Part shown: piece by piece, positions 9,826 to 18,784 of the stretch
How positions within the stretch are numbered: position 1 is the first letter of the stretch
Layout of the letters: each line of letters starts with the position of its first letter
NCBI GenBank assembly: GCA_903913285.1
Contig: CAIWKO010000023.1
Span: 1-64,000 of the forward strand
Direction of reading: 5' to 3'
DNA: 64,000 nt
Source of the DNA: an uncultured Bacteroidales bacterium
Lineage (GTDB): Bacteria > Bacteroidota > Bacteroidia > Bacteroidales > CAIWKO01
The notes under the pieces: model-generated
What the model was told of the DNA's origin: nothing
Databases searched by the model: none
Seen by the model: only the letters and a program-made list of their open reading frames with translations
Program-made: the position numbers and the translations under genes

Positions 9826-10596
9826 ATGGATCTAACACTTAAAATTTGGCGTCAGAAAAATTCCTCAGCTAAAGGAAAGTTCGAAACTTATAAGGTTAAC
9901 GATGTATCGCCCGACAGTTCGTTTTTCGAAATGCTCGATACCTTGAACCAGCAGATCATCGAAACGGGCAACGACCCCGTTGCTTTCGACCACGATTGCC
10001 GCGAAGGCATCTGCGGCACGTGCAGTTTGTATATCAACGGCCGTCCTCACGGGCCCAAACGTGGCATCACCACCTGCCAACTGCACATGCGTTCGTTCAA
10101 AACCGGCGACACCATCGTTATCGAACCCTGGCGCGCCAAACCGTTTCCGATAGTTAAAGATTTGCTGGTCGACCGTTCGGCTCTCGATCTTATCATACAG
10201 GCCGGTGGTTATGTGTCGGTCAACACGGGCGGCATACCCGATGCCAATTCTATTCCCGTTCAAAAACAAAAAGCCGACCTGGCCATGGATGCAGCCTCAT
10301 GCATAGGGTGCGGAGCCTGTGTGGCGGCTTGTGCCAATGCATCGGCCATGTTGTTTGTAGGCGCCAAGGTATCGCAGTTGGCTTTGTTGCCGCAGGGCAA
10401 AGTGGAAGCTGCCGACCGGGTTGAGAAAATGGTTGCCATGATGGATATGCTGGGATTTGGAAATTGCAGCAACACTTATGCCTGCGAGGCCGAATGCCCC
10501 AAAGAAGTGAAGGTAACCAACATTGCCCGCATGAACCGCTGGTTTATCCGCTCGAAAGTAGGCGCCGAAAAACCCGAAGCTGCCACGTATGATTGA
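9826..10596 (+). CDS. sdhB: Succinate dehydrogenase / fumarate reductase iron-sulfur subunit
   Basis: 256 residues. The N-terminal ferredoxin domain has the [2Fe-2S] cysteines in [16 protein letters not shown] plus a later Cys in GITTCQLH. The C-terminal domain has [11 protein letters not shown] and, further on, [15 protein letters not shown] for the [4Fe-4S] and [3Fe-4S] clusters. It carries electrons from SdhA flavin to the b558 hemes on the inner membrane face. It is last in sdhCAB and is followed by a strong terminator at 10692-10719. Confidence 0.95.
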   Translation: MDLTLKIWRQKNSSAKGKFETYKVNDVSPDSSFFEMLDTLNQQIIETGNDPVAFDHDCREGICGTCSLYINGRPHGPKRGITTCQLHMRSFKTGDTIVIEPWRAKPFPIVKDLLVDRSALDLIIQAGGYVSVNTGGIPDANSIPVQKQKADLAMDAASCIGCGACVAACANASAMLFVGAKVSQLALLPQGKVEAADRVEKMVAMMDMLGFGNCSNTYACEAECPKEVKVTNIARMNRWFIRSKVGAEKPEAATYD

Positions 10597-10602
10597 TAGG
10601 GG

Positions 10603-10679
10603 GAAGGGAAAAGGGAATAGGTAACAGGTATTTGGTAGCTGGTATTTGGTAAAAGGTAAAAAGGTAACAAGTCGCAAAT
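10603..10679. repeat. Low-complexity intergenic tract (GGTATTTGGTA, GGTAACAGGTA)
   Basis: Iterated GGGAAAAGG, GGTAACAGGTA and GGTATTTGGTA phrases after sdhB, ending before the terminator. A second low-complexity stretch of ATTTG/ATTTGT phrases occupies about 10797-10895. No gene is seen in 10597-10934 apart from these tracts and the terminator. Confidence 0.6.
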
Positions 10680-10691
10680 AAACCACTGTAG

Positions 10692-10719
10692 GGACACGAA
10701 ATTTCGTGTCCTTTTTTTT
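10692..10719 (+). terminator. Rho-independent terminator of sdhCAB
   Basis: Perfect 20-base inverted repeat GGACACGAAATTTCGTGTCC followed directly by eight T. It lies about 95 bp after the sdhB stop codon. Confidence 0.88.
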
Positions 10720-10934
10720 AAAATAACAAAATACAATTTTCAAAAAACAAATAAATTCCAATTTCGAAATTTTCAAATTACAAACCCCTTACTGCCAACG
10801 TTTGGTTATTGGTAATTTGATTTTGGGATTTATTTGATATTTGTCATTTGTTATTTGAGATTTGAGATGATATTTGTGTTTTGAAATTTGGGATTTTATT
10901 CTTAGGGTTCGAATAAATTCCACCTCTAAACCCA

Positions 10935-11561
10935 TCACTGCACCATGATATGTTCTGCCGTGAGCCAGGGTGTCATTCCTTTGGTTGTTACGGCGCAAAC
11001 CCGCACCCATATTTTGGTTCCTTGTTCAAGATTTTTGAATGCGGTGCGGGCTTTCGAGGTTGCGCGAATGAACTTCCAGGCATCGTCGTTGTCGGGTTCT
11101 GTTTCGCCGATATAAATCATCCAGATATAACTGAGCGCTCTTGGAATGGCTTTGCAGTATGCTAAAACTTCGCCCGGGAAAGGTCCTTTTTTCAACCAGA
11201 ATTCACGATATAATATTGGGGCTATATCTCCTTTGGTCAACGGAAATCCTGAACTCAGCATTATGGCTTCGTCTCCAAAGGCTACATTATAAATGTACGC
11301 TCCAAGCATCACCGTATTCAATACCAAATCTGCTCTTGCCATTTTCATGGCGAGTGTCTGTGGTGGACCTCCGTTTTGGGCAGCCATATATTTCAGTTCA
11401 AGATCGTCGGCTTTCATTGCCAAACTACTCAGGGTTGGTTTGGGTACAGGAAAATACGCGTTGCCTGTCATTTTCGATATTACAAAGCGAACCGTGTCGA
11501 TAAGTTCCGGAGTTTTGTAGTATTTATAATTCTTTACGGGTTTTCTGGATCTTTTTGCCAT
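10935..11561 (-). CDS. Conserved hypothetical protein with possible fibronectin III-like C-terminus
   Basis: 208 residues with a very basic N-terminus (MAKRSRKPVKNYKYYKTPE) and no signal peptide. The last 90 residues (containing YIWMIYIGETEPDNDDAWKFI and GTKIWVRVCAVTTKGMTPW) resemble the strand pattern of a fibronectin type III fold, which is a weak inference. No catalytic motif is recognised. The gene stands alone between the sdh operon and a repeat array, transcribed toward the sdh terminator. Coding character is supported by its length and by GC-biased third positions unlike the AT-rich surroundings. Confidence 0.65.
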   Translation of the reverse strand: MAKRSRKPVKNYKYYKTPELIDTVRFVISKMTGNAYFPVPKPTLSSLAMKADDLELKYMAAQNGGPPQTLAMKMARADLVLNTVMLGAYIYNVAFGDEAIMLSSGFPLTKGDIAPILYREFWLKKGPFPGEVLAYCKAIPRALSYIWMIYIGETEPDNDDAWKFIRATSKARTAFKNLEQGTKIWVRVCAVTTKGMTPWLTAEHIMVQ

Positions 11562-11828
11562 AACCTTTGGTGTTAAAGGGTTAATTATACAAAGTTACTA
11601 CTGATAAACGTGTAAAGTCAAGCATTTATGAGTCCGGTTTGTACTATCTTCCGACTATCTTCCGCAAGACCCTTTTCCTTCCTTTGTAGTTCCGTACTTT
11701 CATTTGTAAAAATAAATCAAAAATAACTTTAACCTCACAGGTTTACGTATTAATAACTCAAAAACCCTTATCAATAGTATTGAAATTGATATTAAAATTG
11801 TTCGTTCCTTTCATAAACCTTAACGATG
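11562..11828. other. Intergenic DNA without recognisable gene
   Basis: AT-rich spacer between the hypothetical gene and the 42-bp repeat array. I see no coding frame, tRNA or hairpin that I can support. Confidence 0.5.
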
Positions 11829-12200
11829 CCATATAGAACTTCCCTAATTCAACATTGGAACGTTACATTCCCATATTGATTTTCCGAACTTCTACATTGG
11901 AACGATACATTCCCATATTGATTTTCCGAAGTTCTATAGTGGAACGTTACGTTCCCATATTGCTTTTCCGAAGTTCTATATTGGAACGTTACGTTCCCAT
12001 ATTGCTTTTCCGAAGTTCTATATTGGAACGTTACATTCCCATATTGCTTTTCCGAACTTCTACATTGGAACGTTACATTCCCATATTGATTTTCCGAACT
12101 TCTACATTGGAACGTTACGTTTCCATATTGATTTTCCGAAACTCTAATTGGATTCGTGACATTTCCATATAGCTTTTCCGAAACTCTAATTGGATTCAAC
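11829..12200. repeat. Tandem array, nine copies of a 42-bp unit
   Basis: The phrase CCATAT recurs at exactly 42-bp spacing: 11829, 11871, 11913, 11955, 11997, 12039, 12081, 12123 and 12165. The core of the unit reads CCATATTGATTTTCCGAAC, then TTCTACATTGGAACGTTACATTC. Two copies (at 11941 and 11983) contain the perfect inverted repeat GGAACGT-T-ACGTTCC, and others have it with one mismatch. The outer copies are the most diverged. Because 42 is divisible by three, frames stay open on both strands (about 105 and 116 codons), but they have no start context or family resemblance, so I do not call genes. There are no spacers, so this is not CRISPR. Confidence 0.9.
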
Positions 12201-12426
12201 AGATATCATCATGGCGTTGTAAAGCTTAGACATTGAAATGTACAGGTTTGTGCATGTTGCGATAGATTATTTAATAGAAATGTAAAAGATAAAGAAGAAT
12301 CTCTGATGGAAGATAATTATTCAATGATTTTTAGTATTAATGGTATTGATGAATAGTAAAGATCAAAAAATGGATAATAAAAAAATTATTTATGAAATAA
12401 ATACACTGAGAAAATTATTTATTGTT

Positions 12427-12434
12427 TATATTTG
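12427..12434 (+). promoter_or_regulatory. Candidate -7 element (TATATTTG)
   Basis: TAnnTTTG match 35 bp upstream of the ATG at 12469. A matching -33 element is not clear. Confidence 0.45.
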
Positions 12435-12468
12435 TAATGACCTTAGGATGTTAAATTAATAATTGAGT

Positions 12469-13356
12469 ATGAAAAGACTTCTATTCACAATTTTTCTTTC
12501 ATTTGGTCTTGTAAATTTGTTTGCCCAGCAATGGGCACCTATTGGCACCAAATGGTACTACACCGATATTGATTGGGGATTTCCCGGTGGACATTATCCC
12601 CATGAGATTGAATCTACCGGCGATACCGTAATAAACGGTCAAGCCTGCAGAATAATACAAGGATATTGCGAATGTGGCTTTTTCGGGAACAAAACGTTCA
12701 TGTATTCCGATACCAACCGGATATATTTGTACAACGATTCATTGAATAGTTTTCATGTGTTTTATGATTTCACCAAAGTTCAGGGCGAAACATGGACTAT
12801 TGTACCTCCAACTCCGGCTGATTCGTTCAAAGTTCTTGTTGACACAATTTATACAAAAGTAATTTGTGGCAATAGCTATACCCTTCAACACATCAGAAAT
12901 AATGATTTAGGTATGATTTTATGGGAATTTTATGGCGATGTGGTAAAAGGAATCGGTAATATTACCGGATGTTTGTTCCCTGTATCTGCTGTCTGTGATC
13001 CTCCTTCAGGTTCATTACGATGTTTCGAAAATTCAGATACCCTGATAAAATTTGATACCATTCCTTGCGATACCATTTATTATACATGGATGTCGGTAAA
13101 AGAGAACCTTGTTGAATCATTTTTTATCTCCCCCAACCCCTTCACCACCTCCGCCCAAATCACCCTCAACCAAACCTACCAAACCGTCGCCCTCGAAGTT
13201 TACGACATCCAGGGCAAACTGCTTTTGCAAAACCGCTATGCCGCCTGCAAGCAAATTGAACTAAAGCGCGGGAATTTGAACGAAGGTTTATACTTCTTGA
13301 AATTAACGATAGATGGGAACAGGGAGGAGACGAGGAAAATTATTATAAATGAATAA
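12469..13356 (+). CDS. Secreted protein with T9SS C-terminal sorting domain
   Basis: 295 residues from ATG 12469 (a TTG at 12463 would add two residues). Signal peptide: KRLLFTIFLSFGLVNLFAQ. The middle region (about 20-215) has many Cys and Asp-Thr pairs but no family I recognise. The last 80 residues form a type A T9SS sorting domain: ISPNPFTTSAQITL, LEVYDIQGKLL, then LNEGLYFLKLTIDG and a terminal KIIINE. It should cross the outer membrane by T9SS and be anchored at the surface or released. From about 13125 the coding strand becomes strikingly C-rich (many CCC, ACC and CTC codons), unlike the body of the gene. The next gene starts 3 bp downstream. Confidence 0.85.
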   Translation: MKRLLFTIFLSFGLVNLFAQQWAPIGTKWYYTDIDWGFPGGHYPHEIESTGDTVINGQACRIIQGYCECGFFGNKTFMYSDTNRIYLYNDSLNSFHVFYDFTKVQGETWTIVPPTPADSFKVLVDTIYTKVICGNSYTLQHIRNNDLGMILWEFYGDVVKGIGNITGCLFPVSAVCDPPSGSLRCFENSDTLIKFDTIPCDTIYYTWMSVKENLVESFFISPNPFTTSAQITLNQTYQTVALEVYDIQGKLLLQNRYAACKQIELKRGNLNEGLYFLKLTIDGNREETRKIIINE

Positions 13357-13359
13357 AAA

Positions 13360-14283
13360 ATGAAAAAACTACTACTTTTTATTGTATTCGGACTTTTTTA
13401 TCTTACGATGAATAGCCAAAATTATGTCCCTTTTCCAACCGATTCAGCTAAATGGAATTGTTTATTGCATGCATGGGGTGTACCTGGTCAGGAGTATTTC
13501 ATTAATTACAGATACACTATGGATGGCGATACATTGATACTTGGAAAGCAGTATAAAAAAATCTATTTTAAGGATCTTGAAGACCAAATCAATCCAAGGG
13601 TATATTATGGAGGCTTGAGAGAGGATTCTTTACAACAGATATTTTTCTTTCCTTACAATACATTTTTGCCCTCATATACCGGTTATATTTTTCCTGACAA
13701 TACCTCTGAACATTTATTGTATACTTTTCATAATTTGAATGTAGGTGATACACTACCAATAAATACAGGTTACACAAAAATTTGGGTTGTTTCAATCGAC
13801 TCAGTTTTGGTCGGAAGCAATTATCGCAAACGTTATGAAATTCATAATACGAAAATGGAGTTTTTGCCTGAATATTGGATAGAGGGAATCGGAAGTACAA
13901 AAGATCTGTTATCACCCTACACAGAAGAATTTGAATGGTGGTTTTATACTATGTGTTTTGACGATTCGATTAACTATTCAGTTAACCCTTATGCCCCTGA
14001 TTCTTGTCATTATACCAGCACAGGCATCCAAACTTATGGTTCCAATGCCTTGCAAATAAAAGTCTACCCATCCCCAACATCCGAAACCATTACAATTGAA
14101 ATGGCTTCAATAGAAAAAAGCAGTCGAGTTTTTATTTACAATTCAAATGGAAAATTACTGGTTGAAAAAGCCATCTCAGAAACAAAGACTAATATTGATA
14201 TAACCAATCTGCCAAAAGGATTGTATTTTATTAAACTCACAGCAGAGCAGGGTATGACAGTAAAGAAATTTGTGAAAGAGTGA
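13360..14283 (+). CDS. Secreted protein with T9SS C-terminal sorting domain
   Basis: 307 residues. Signal peptide MKKLLLFIVFGLFYLTMNSQ. The body (about 21-230) resembles the preceding gene in style (TDSAKWNCLLHAW, then DGDTLILGKQYKKIYF, and IEGIGSTKDLL), suggesting related domains. The C-terminal 75 residues are a T9SS sorting domain: IKVYPSPTSETITIE, VFIYNSNGKLLVEK, LPKGLYFIKLTAEQG and KKFVKE. It lies 3 bp after the previous T9SS gene, so the two are almost certainly one operon of secreted proteins. The biochemical function is unknown. Confidence 0.85.
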   Translation: MKKLLLFIVFGLFYLTMNSQNYVPFPTDSAKWNCLLHAWGVPGQEYFINYRYTMDGDTLILGKQYKKIYFKDLEDQINPRVYYGGLREDSLQQIFFFPYNTFLPSYTGYIFPDNTSEHLLYTFHNLNVGDTLPINTGYTKIWVVSIDSVLVGSNYRKRYEIHNTKMEFLPEYWIEGIGSTKDLLSPYTEEFEWWFYTMCFDDSINYSVNPYAPDSCHYTSTGIQTYGSNALQIKVYPSPTSETITIEMASIEKSSRVFIYNSNGKLLVEKAISETKTNIDITNLPKGLYFIKLTAEQGMTVKKFVKE

Positions 14284-14317
14284 AAGGATAAAAGTTAGAA
14301 GACCGAAATCCGAAGTC

Positions 14318-14396
14318 AGAAGTCATGGCTCTTGGCTCATGGCTCATGGTTAATCAAATCACTGATTCATGGCTTATGGCTCATGGCTCATGGCTA
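14318..14396. repeat. Low-complexity GGCTCATGG tract
   Basis: Imperfect iterations of ATGGCTCATGGCTC in the gap after the T9SS pair, resembling the tract at 5580-5650. Confidence 0.65.
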
Positions 14397-14441
14397 CTTC
14401 CAATCATAAACTGCATCTTTATTTTAATCAACTTTTTTTCA

Positions 14442-14449
14442 TACCTTTG
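14442..14449 (+). promoter_or_regulatory. Candidate -7 element (TACCTTTG)
   Basis: TAnnTTTG match 39 bp before the start at 14489; the -33 element is not clear. Confidence 0.45.
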
Positions 14450-14488
14450 AAAAGTTTTAACAACAGTTCATCATAAAAAAACCTTTGT

Positions 14489-16504
14489 ATGATTAAAAAT
14501 ATCAAACTTCTCGCAGCCCTTATAACAATATGTTTTTTCGGGAATAAAGCATTTTCGCAGAGCGATACATTAGTGTATTGGAATTTTGCCGATTCCAATC
14601 AAATTGTTGATCATGCCATAGCTGCGAACAATTCGAGTATCATCAAACGTCAGAACGGTTTTGCAGGCACTTATATATACGAAACAGGAGTTACCAACAA
14701 ATGCATCCGCACAGCCACATGGTCGGCCGGAACCGGAACCAAATACTGGATGATAGGATTTACCTCTAAAACAGGCATTGGCACGGGCTATTCGTCGCTC
14801 AAATTGTCGTCGAGACAAAAATCAACCGATGCAGGCCCGCGCGATTTCAGAGTGGAATACAGTTTGGATACATTGACGTGGTATGCTGTTGCAGGTTCGG
14901 ATATCAAATCGCTGAACGATAATTTTATTTCGGGAACCATTTCGCTGCTCAACCTTCCGGCAGCATGCGACACTCAGCAAAATGTATATCTGCGCTGGGT
15001 GATGACATCCGATTCGAATGCATTAGGAACAGGCCTTGCCACATCGGGCTACAACCGCATGGATGATATTTTAGTGGTAGGGCAGTTATATCCTCCACCT
15101 CCCGACACTCTTGCTCCTTTTGTAACCAATGTGCTTGCTAAAACAACCGATACGGTTGAAGTTACTTTTAACGAAGCCCTCAACAGTGTGAGTGCACAAA
15201 ACCCTTCAAATTATACGTTTTCAGTTCATGCGGTATGCGATCAAAGTGTGCTGATAGCAGCCGACAAGGTTCGTTTGCATCTTTCAACCCCTTTGCATAT
15301 AAACGTTCCCGATACCCTGATCGTAAACAATATTGCCGATCTGAGCGGAAACGTGATGAGCAGTGCTCAAAAAATCCCGGTGATATATATGGTTATCGAT
15401 ACTATTGTCTATTGGGGTTTTGCCGACTCCAATCAGGTCGCCGATAAAGGAATTGCAGTGAACCTCACCAAAACTTTCAACCGTCAGAATAGTTTTACGG
15501 GAGCTTATTCATACGACCCGGGTGTTACCGATAAATGCCTGCGAACTTCTTCCTGGGCAACGGGCACAGGAACCAAATACTGGCTGGCCGAATTTTCGAG
15601 TAAAACAGGTCCCGATGCAGGTTATATATCCTTGAAGTTTTTCTCGAGACAGAAATCAACCAATTCGGGCCCTCGCGATTTCAGGGTCGACTATAGTTTC
15701 GATACCATCACCTGGTTGCCAATAGCGGGAAGTAATATCAAATCGCTGAACGATAATTTTGTTTCGGGAACGATAAACGGTTTGAGTTTGCCTTCAGCTT
15801 GCGACAAGAAGGATAAGGTTTTTTTGCGTTGGGTGATGACATCCGATTCGAATGCTCAGGGAACAGGCTTGGCAACTACAGGCTATAACCGCATTGATGA
15901 TGTGTTGGTCTGCGGCTTGTATTCTCCCGACAATATACCGCCCATTATCATGAGTGTTAAAACCGTATTGTGCAATAAAGTTAAAATAGTGTATAATGAG
16001 TTGGTCGATCCGGTTTCGGCTCTCGATACTGCAAATTACTCGTTTAAATCGGGCAAGATAGACAGTATTGCTCAATTTGGCCTGACACACGATACAGTTT
16101 GGGTTTATATTAAAGGCACATTCACTCCAGGTGTTACCGATACAATTTTTATTAAAAATATAGCCGATACAGCCGGAAACAAAATGACGGGAACGAAAGC
16201 ATTCGGCATCACCTGTTCGATGGCCGGAATTCAGGAGAATGACGGATCGGCAAACACCATTTCGGTATATCCAAATCCGTTTAACGATAATGTTTCTGTG
16301 ATGGTAAATACACTCACAGAAACTACGCCTATTGAAATTCTTATTTATAACACTTTGGGTAAACTGATTTGGCGCTCACTGAAAGGATTGGGAGTAATGT
16401 CTCAGAGTATCGACCTGAGCGGCTTTAATGCGGGACTATATTATATGGTGATAAATATTAATGATGTTGCAGCCAGAATCGAGAAATTGGTAAAAACTAA
16501 TTGA
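14489..16504 (+). CDS. Secreted protein with duplicated module and T9SS sorting domain
   Basis: 671 residues with signal peptide (MIKNIKLLAALITICFFGNKAFS). Two copies of a module of about 280 residues follow each other. Copy 1 begins DTLVYWNFADSNQ (residue 26 on) and copy 2 DTIVYWGFADSNQ (about 305 on). Each contains GTGTKYW, a SRQKST-GPRDFRV-YS segment, SLNDNF-SGTI and LRWVMTSDSNA-GTGLAT-GYNR-DD. After each is an Ig-like segment that reads PPxI/VTNV, a bacterial SbsA-like Ig fold by appearance. A T9SS sorting domain ends the protein (ISVYPNPFNDNVSV, IEILIYNTLGKLIW, FNAGLYYMVIN). The module could be a carbohydrate-binding or lectin-like jelly roll, which is not demonstrable here. Confidence 0.85.
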   Translation: MIKNIKLLAALITICFFGNKAFSQSDTLVYWNFADSNQIVDHAIAANNSSIIKRQNGFAGTYIYETGVTNKCIRTATWSAGTGTKYWMIGFTSKTGIGTGYSSLKLSSRQKSTDAGPRDFRVEYSLDTLTWYAVAGSDIKSLNDNFISGTISLLNLPAACDTQQNVYLRWVMTSDSNALGTGLATSGYNRMDDILVVGQLYPPPPDTLAPFVTNVLAKTTDTVEVTFNEALNSVSAQNPSNYTFSVHAVCDQSVLIAADKVRLHLSTPLHINVPDTLIVNNIADLSGNVMSSAQKIPVIYMVIDTIVYWGFADSNQVADKGIAVNLTKTFNRQNSFTGAYSYDPGVTDKCLRTSSWATGTGTKYWLAEFSSKTGPDAGYISLKFFSRQKSTNSGPRDFRVDYSFDTITWLPIAGSNIKSLNDNFVSGTINGLSLPSACDKKDKVFLRWVMTSDSNAQGTGLATTGYNRIDDVLVCGLYSPDNIPPIIMSVKTVLCNKVKIVYNELVDPVSALDTANYSFKSGKIDSIAQFGLTHDTVWVYIKGTFTPGVTDTIFIKNIADTAGNKMTGTKAFGITCSMAGIQENDGSANTISVYPNPFNDNVSVMVNTLTETTPIEILIYNTLGKLIWRSLKGLGVMSQSIDLSGFNAGLYYMVININDVAARIEKLVKTN

Positions 16505-16534
16505 TATTATAAGCTGACCTTATTACACTAGTGT

Positions 16535-17827
16535 ATGGTACGAAAGTTATTGATCTTGCTGCTCATGGTTTTACTTTTTGTATCCTGCAAAAAGAAAAAC
16601 GATACCGACGGGCCTCAGATCATCATCAACTCGCCTGCCGAAAACCAGCAATTTGCTGTTTACGATACCATTTCGGTTAAAGCTAATGTATGTGCCACAA
16701 GCAAACTCCAGTATATAAATATCAGCGTAACCGACGAGAATTTTGTCACGGAATTCAGCGCCAACACCATCAATCCCGATAACAATTGCTACGACGTGAA
16801 TATTGATCTGCCCATCACGGATATTCAATTGCCGTCGGGTGTGTATTATCTTTTGATAAAAGCCTCCGACGGGACTATTGAAACCAAAAAATTTCAAAAG
16901 ATATATATTACGGCTGTGCCCAAAAAACTGAAATATCTGTTGGTTATCACTAAGAATGGCACCACTATCGGGCTCAGTAAAATTGACTCAACCGACGCAC
17001 TTGTACCTATTAAAACCATTACCAGCGATTATTGCGGTTCTGCAGTTAGTTCAAATGCCCAGCAGTTTTATATTGCCGGGCGATACACGGGCGATGTTTC
17101 GGTATTCAGCACCAACGACTGGCAATTCCAATGGAGTGTTCCTGCTATTGTAAGTCCCCCTTTTCCGTATTTCGAAGCCATTGATGTTTACAATAGTCAA
17201 TTATATGTATCGTACAGCGAAGGTAAGTTTGATATTTACAATGCTTCGGGCAACATTCGTACCTCAAGAGTGATTGATAACGGCAACTTTCCTGTGAAAT
17301 TTCTGCCACACAACAATTATTTAATAACCTACGAGCGCAGTCCTTCGGGTGTGGATAAATATCTTGTGATCTATTTCACTACTTCATTCACTACTTACTT
17401 AAAACTGCAAATAACCTTCGAAATAGAACATGTTTTTACGAAGGACGACGATCATTGCATTATGTTTTGCAACAAAGATGATCAGGGAACCATTAAACTG
17501 TTTACAATATCAAACCATGCATTGTGGGATTCCTATACACTTTCTACCGGCCCTGTGATCTCATCTTATCAGGTTGATGAAAACAATTATTTGTATGCTG
17601 CGAACGATGGAATATATTGGTACAACTATCAAGGCACGAGTTCTGTATTATTGTATGCAACTTCCGGCGCTCAGAACGTGGTTTACGACGAAACGGCTTC
17701 GGATTTTTATGTTGCCGAAGCGTATCATACTGTCAAACGATTTTCCTTTCCTTCGCCAACACAACAGGCCGCTGTTAACGTGCCCGATTCGGTTATCAAC
17801 ATTCTGCCGGTCTATAATAGGGATTAG
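16535..17827 (+). CDS. Lipoprotein of unknown function, possible beta-propeller
   Basis: 430 residues. The N-terminus MVRKLLILLLMVLLFVSCKKK is a type II (lipoprotein) signal with the lipobox Cys at residue 18; the charged residues after Cys agree with export to the outer membrane surface in Bacteroidota. Residues about 30-125 look like a bacterial Ig domain (IIINSPAENQQFAVYDTISVKA). The rest has repeated strand-like blocks (LYVSYSEGKFDIYN, NYLYAANDGIYWYNYQG, ASDFYVAEAYHTVKRF) suggestive of a beta-propeller. It begins 30 bp after the T9SS gene and ends 3 bp before mnmD. Confidence 0.75.
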   Translation: MVRKLLILLLMVLLFVSCKKKNDTDGPQIIINSPAENQQFAVYDTISVKANVCATSKLQYINISVTDENFVTEFSANTINPDNNCYDVNIDLPITDIQLPSGVYYLLIKASDGTIETKKFQKIYITAVPKKLKYLLVITKNGTTIGLSKIDSTDALVPIKTITSDYCGSAVSSNAQQFYIAGRYTGDVSVFSTNDWQFQWSVPAIVSPPFPYFEAIDVYNSQLYVSYSEGKFDIYNASGNIRTSRVIDNGNFPVKFLPHNNYLITYERSPSGVDKYLVIYFTTSFTTYLKLQITFEIEHVFTKDDDHCIMFCNKDDQGTIKLFTISNHALWDSYTLSTGPVISSYQVDENNYLYAANDGIYWYNYQGTSSVLLYATSGAQNVVYDETASDFYVAEAYHTVKRFSFPSPTQQAAVNVPDSVINILPVYNRD

Positions 17828-17830
17828 AGC

Positions 17831-18511
17831 ATGCTAAAACGCGAAGTTATTAAAACCGATGATGGTTCGAGCACCATTTTTATTCCCGATCTGAATGAGT
17901 GTTATCATTCCACCCACGGTGCCATAAACGAATCGATGCATATATTTATTGATGCCGGTTTTAGAAGAGCAATATATGATAAGACCCAAATAAACATTTT
18001 GGAAGTGGGATTTGGTACAGGACTTAATGCACTGCTAACTGTAATTGAAAGTTTGGAAAAACCGTATTCAATATTCTATCAGGGAATAGAACCATATCCG
18101 GTTTACAAAAGTGAACTCGACCAGATAAATTATCCAGAAAAAATAAATAATTCACAATCGCAATTGTTGTTTGAAAAAATACATCAATGTGAATGGGAAA
18201 CTCCGCAACCTAATACTGTTAATTTTAATTTACTGAAAACTCAACAGAAAATAGAAGAAGTGAAACTCCCCGACAATAGTTTTGATCTGGTATATTTCGA
18301 TGCATTTGCTCCCACGGTTCAACCTGATTTGTGGCAAACAACAATCTTCGAAAAGATATTCCGATCCATGCGTGAAGGTGGCATCTTGGTCACATACTCG
18401 TGTAAAGGGGATGTAAAAAGAGCTATGAAAGCATGTGGTTTTGTTATTGAAAAACTTCCCGGCCCAACAGGAAAAAGAGAGTTTTTAAGAGCCACAAAGG
18501 TCATCCAATAA
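17831..18511 (+). CDS. mnmD: tRNA (mnm5s2U34) methyltransferase MnmD
   Basis: 226 residues, the stand-alone methyltransferase half of MnmC. It uses S-adenosylmethionine to complete the 5-methylaminomethyl-2-thiouridine at position 34 of certain tRNAs. The SAM-binding motif ILEVGFGTGLNALLT is at about residues 56-70 and the family motif VYFDAFAPTVQPDLW at about 155-169, followed by GGILVTYSCKGDVKRAM. No FAD oxidase domain is attached, which is usual in this phylum. Its 3' end overlaps the convergent acylphosphatase gene by 11 bp. Confidence 0.9.
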   Translation: MLKREVIKTDDGSSTIFIPDLNECYHSTHGAINESMHIFIDAGFRRAIYDKTQINILEVGFGTGLNALLTVIESLEKPYSIFYQGIEPYPVYKSELDQINYPEKINNSQSQLLFEKIHQCEWETPQPNTVNFNLLKTQQKIEEVKLPDNSFDLVYFDAFAPTVQPDLWQTTIFEKIFRSMREGGILVTYSCKGDVKRAMKACGFVIEKLPGPTGKREFLRATKVIQ

Positions 18512-18773
18512 TATCAAACGAAGTAAAGTTTTTCACTTCGCCTGTTTCAACAGAAATTTCTTTAACAACCGCCCAAGGAGGTCCGGTTTTGCACCACTCG
18601 ATGTAATTGTCAATGTATTCCTGTGTTCCTTCGGCTTCAATATAAACCAGCCCGTTTTCTAGATTCTTCACGAAACCGGTAATGTGGTTTTCTGCAGCAT
18701 ATTGCATTGCGCTGAACCGAAATCCGATCTTTTGAACTTTGCCACTGACAGTGATATTTACATGAACAAGCAT
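18501..18773 (-). CDS. acyP: Acylphosphatase
   Basis: 90 residues, typical length. It hydrolyses acyl phosphates such as carbamoyl phosphate and 1,3-bisphosphoglycerate. The signature GKVQKIGFRFSAMQYA supplies the phosphate-binding loop and the catalytic Arg, and GFVKNLENGLVYIEAEG supplies the catalytic Asn. Convergent overlap with mnmD means the two genes have no separate terminators. Confidence 0.93.
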   Translation of the reverse strand: MLVHVNITVSGKVQKIGFRFSAMQYAAENHITGFVKNLENGLVYIEAEGTQEYIDNYIEWCKTGPPWAVVKEISVETGEVKNFTSFDIIG

Positions 18774-18784
18774 AGCCTTATAAT

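Noticed and set aside
11849-12199. Open frames on both strands of the 42-bp array (105 and 116 codons)
   Set aside because: They exist only because the period is divisible by three; no start signals, and the array reads equally on both strands.
11829-12200. CRISPR array
   Set aside because: Units are contiguous with no unique spacers and no cas genes; the same holds for 61863-62340.
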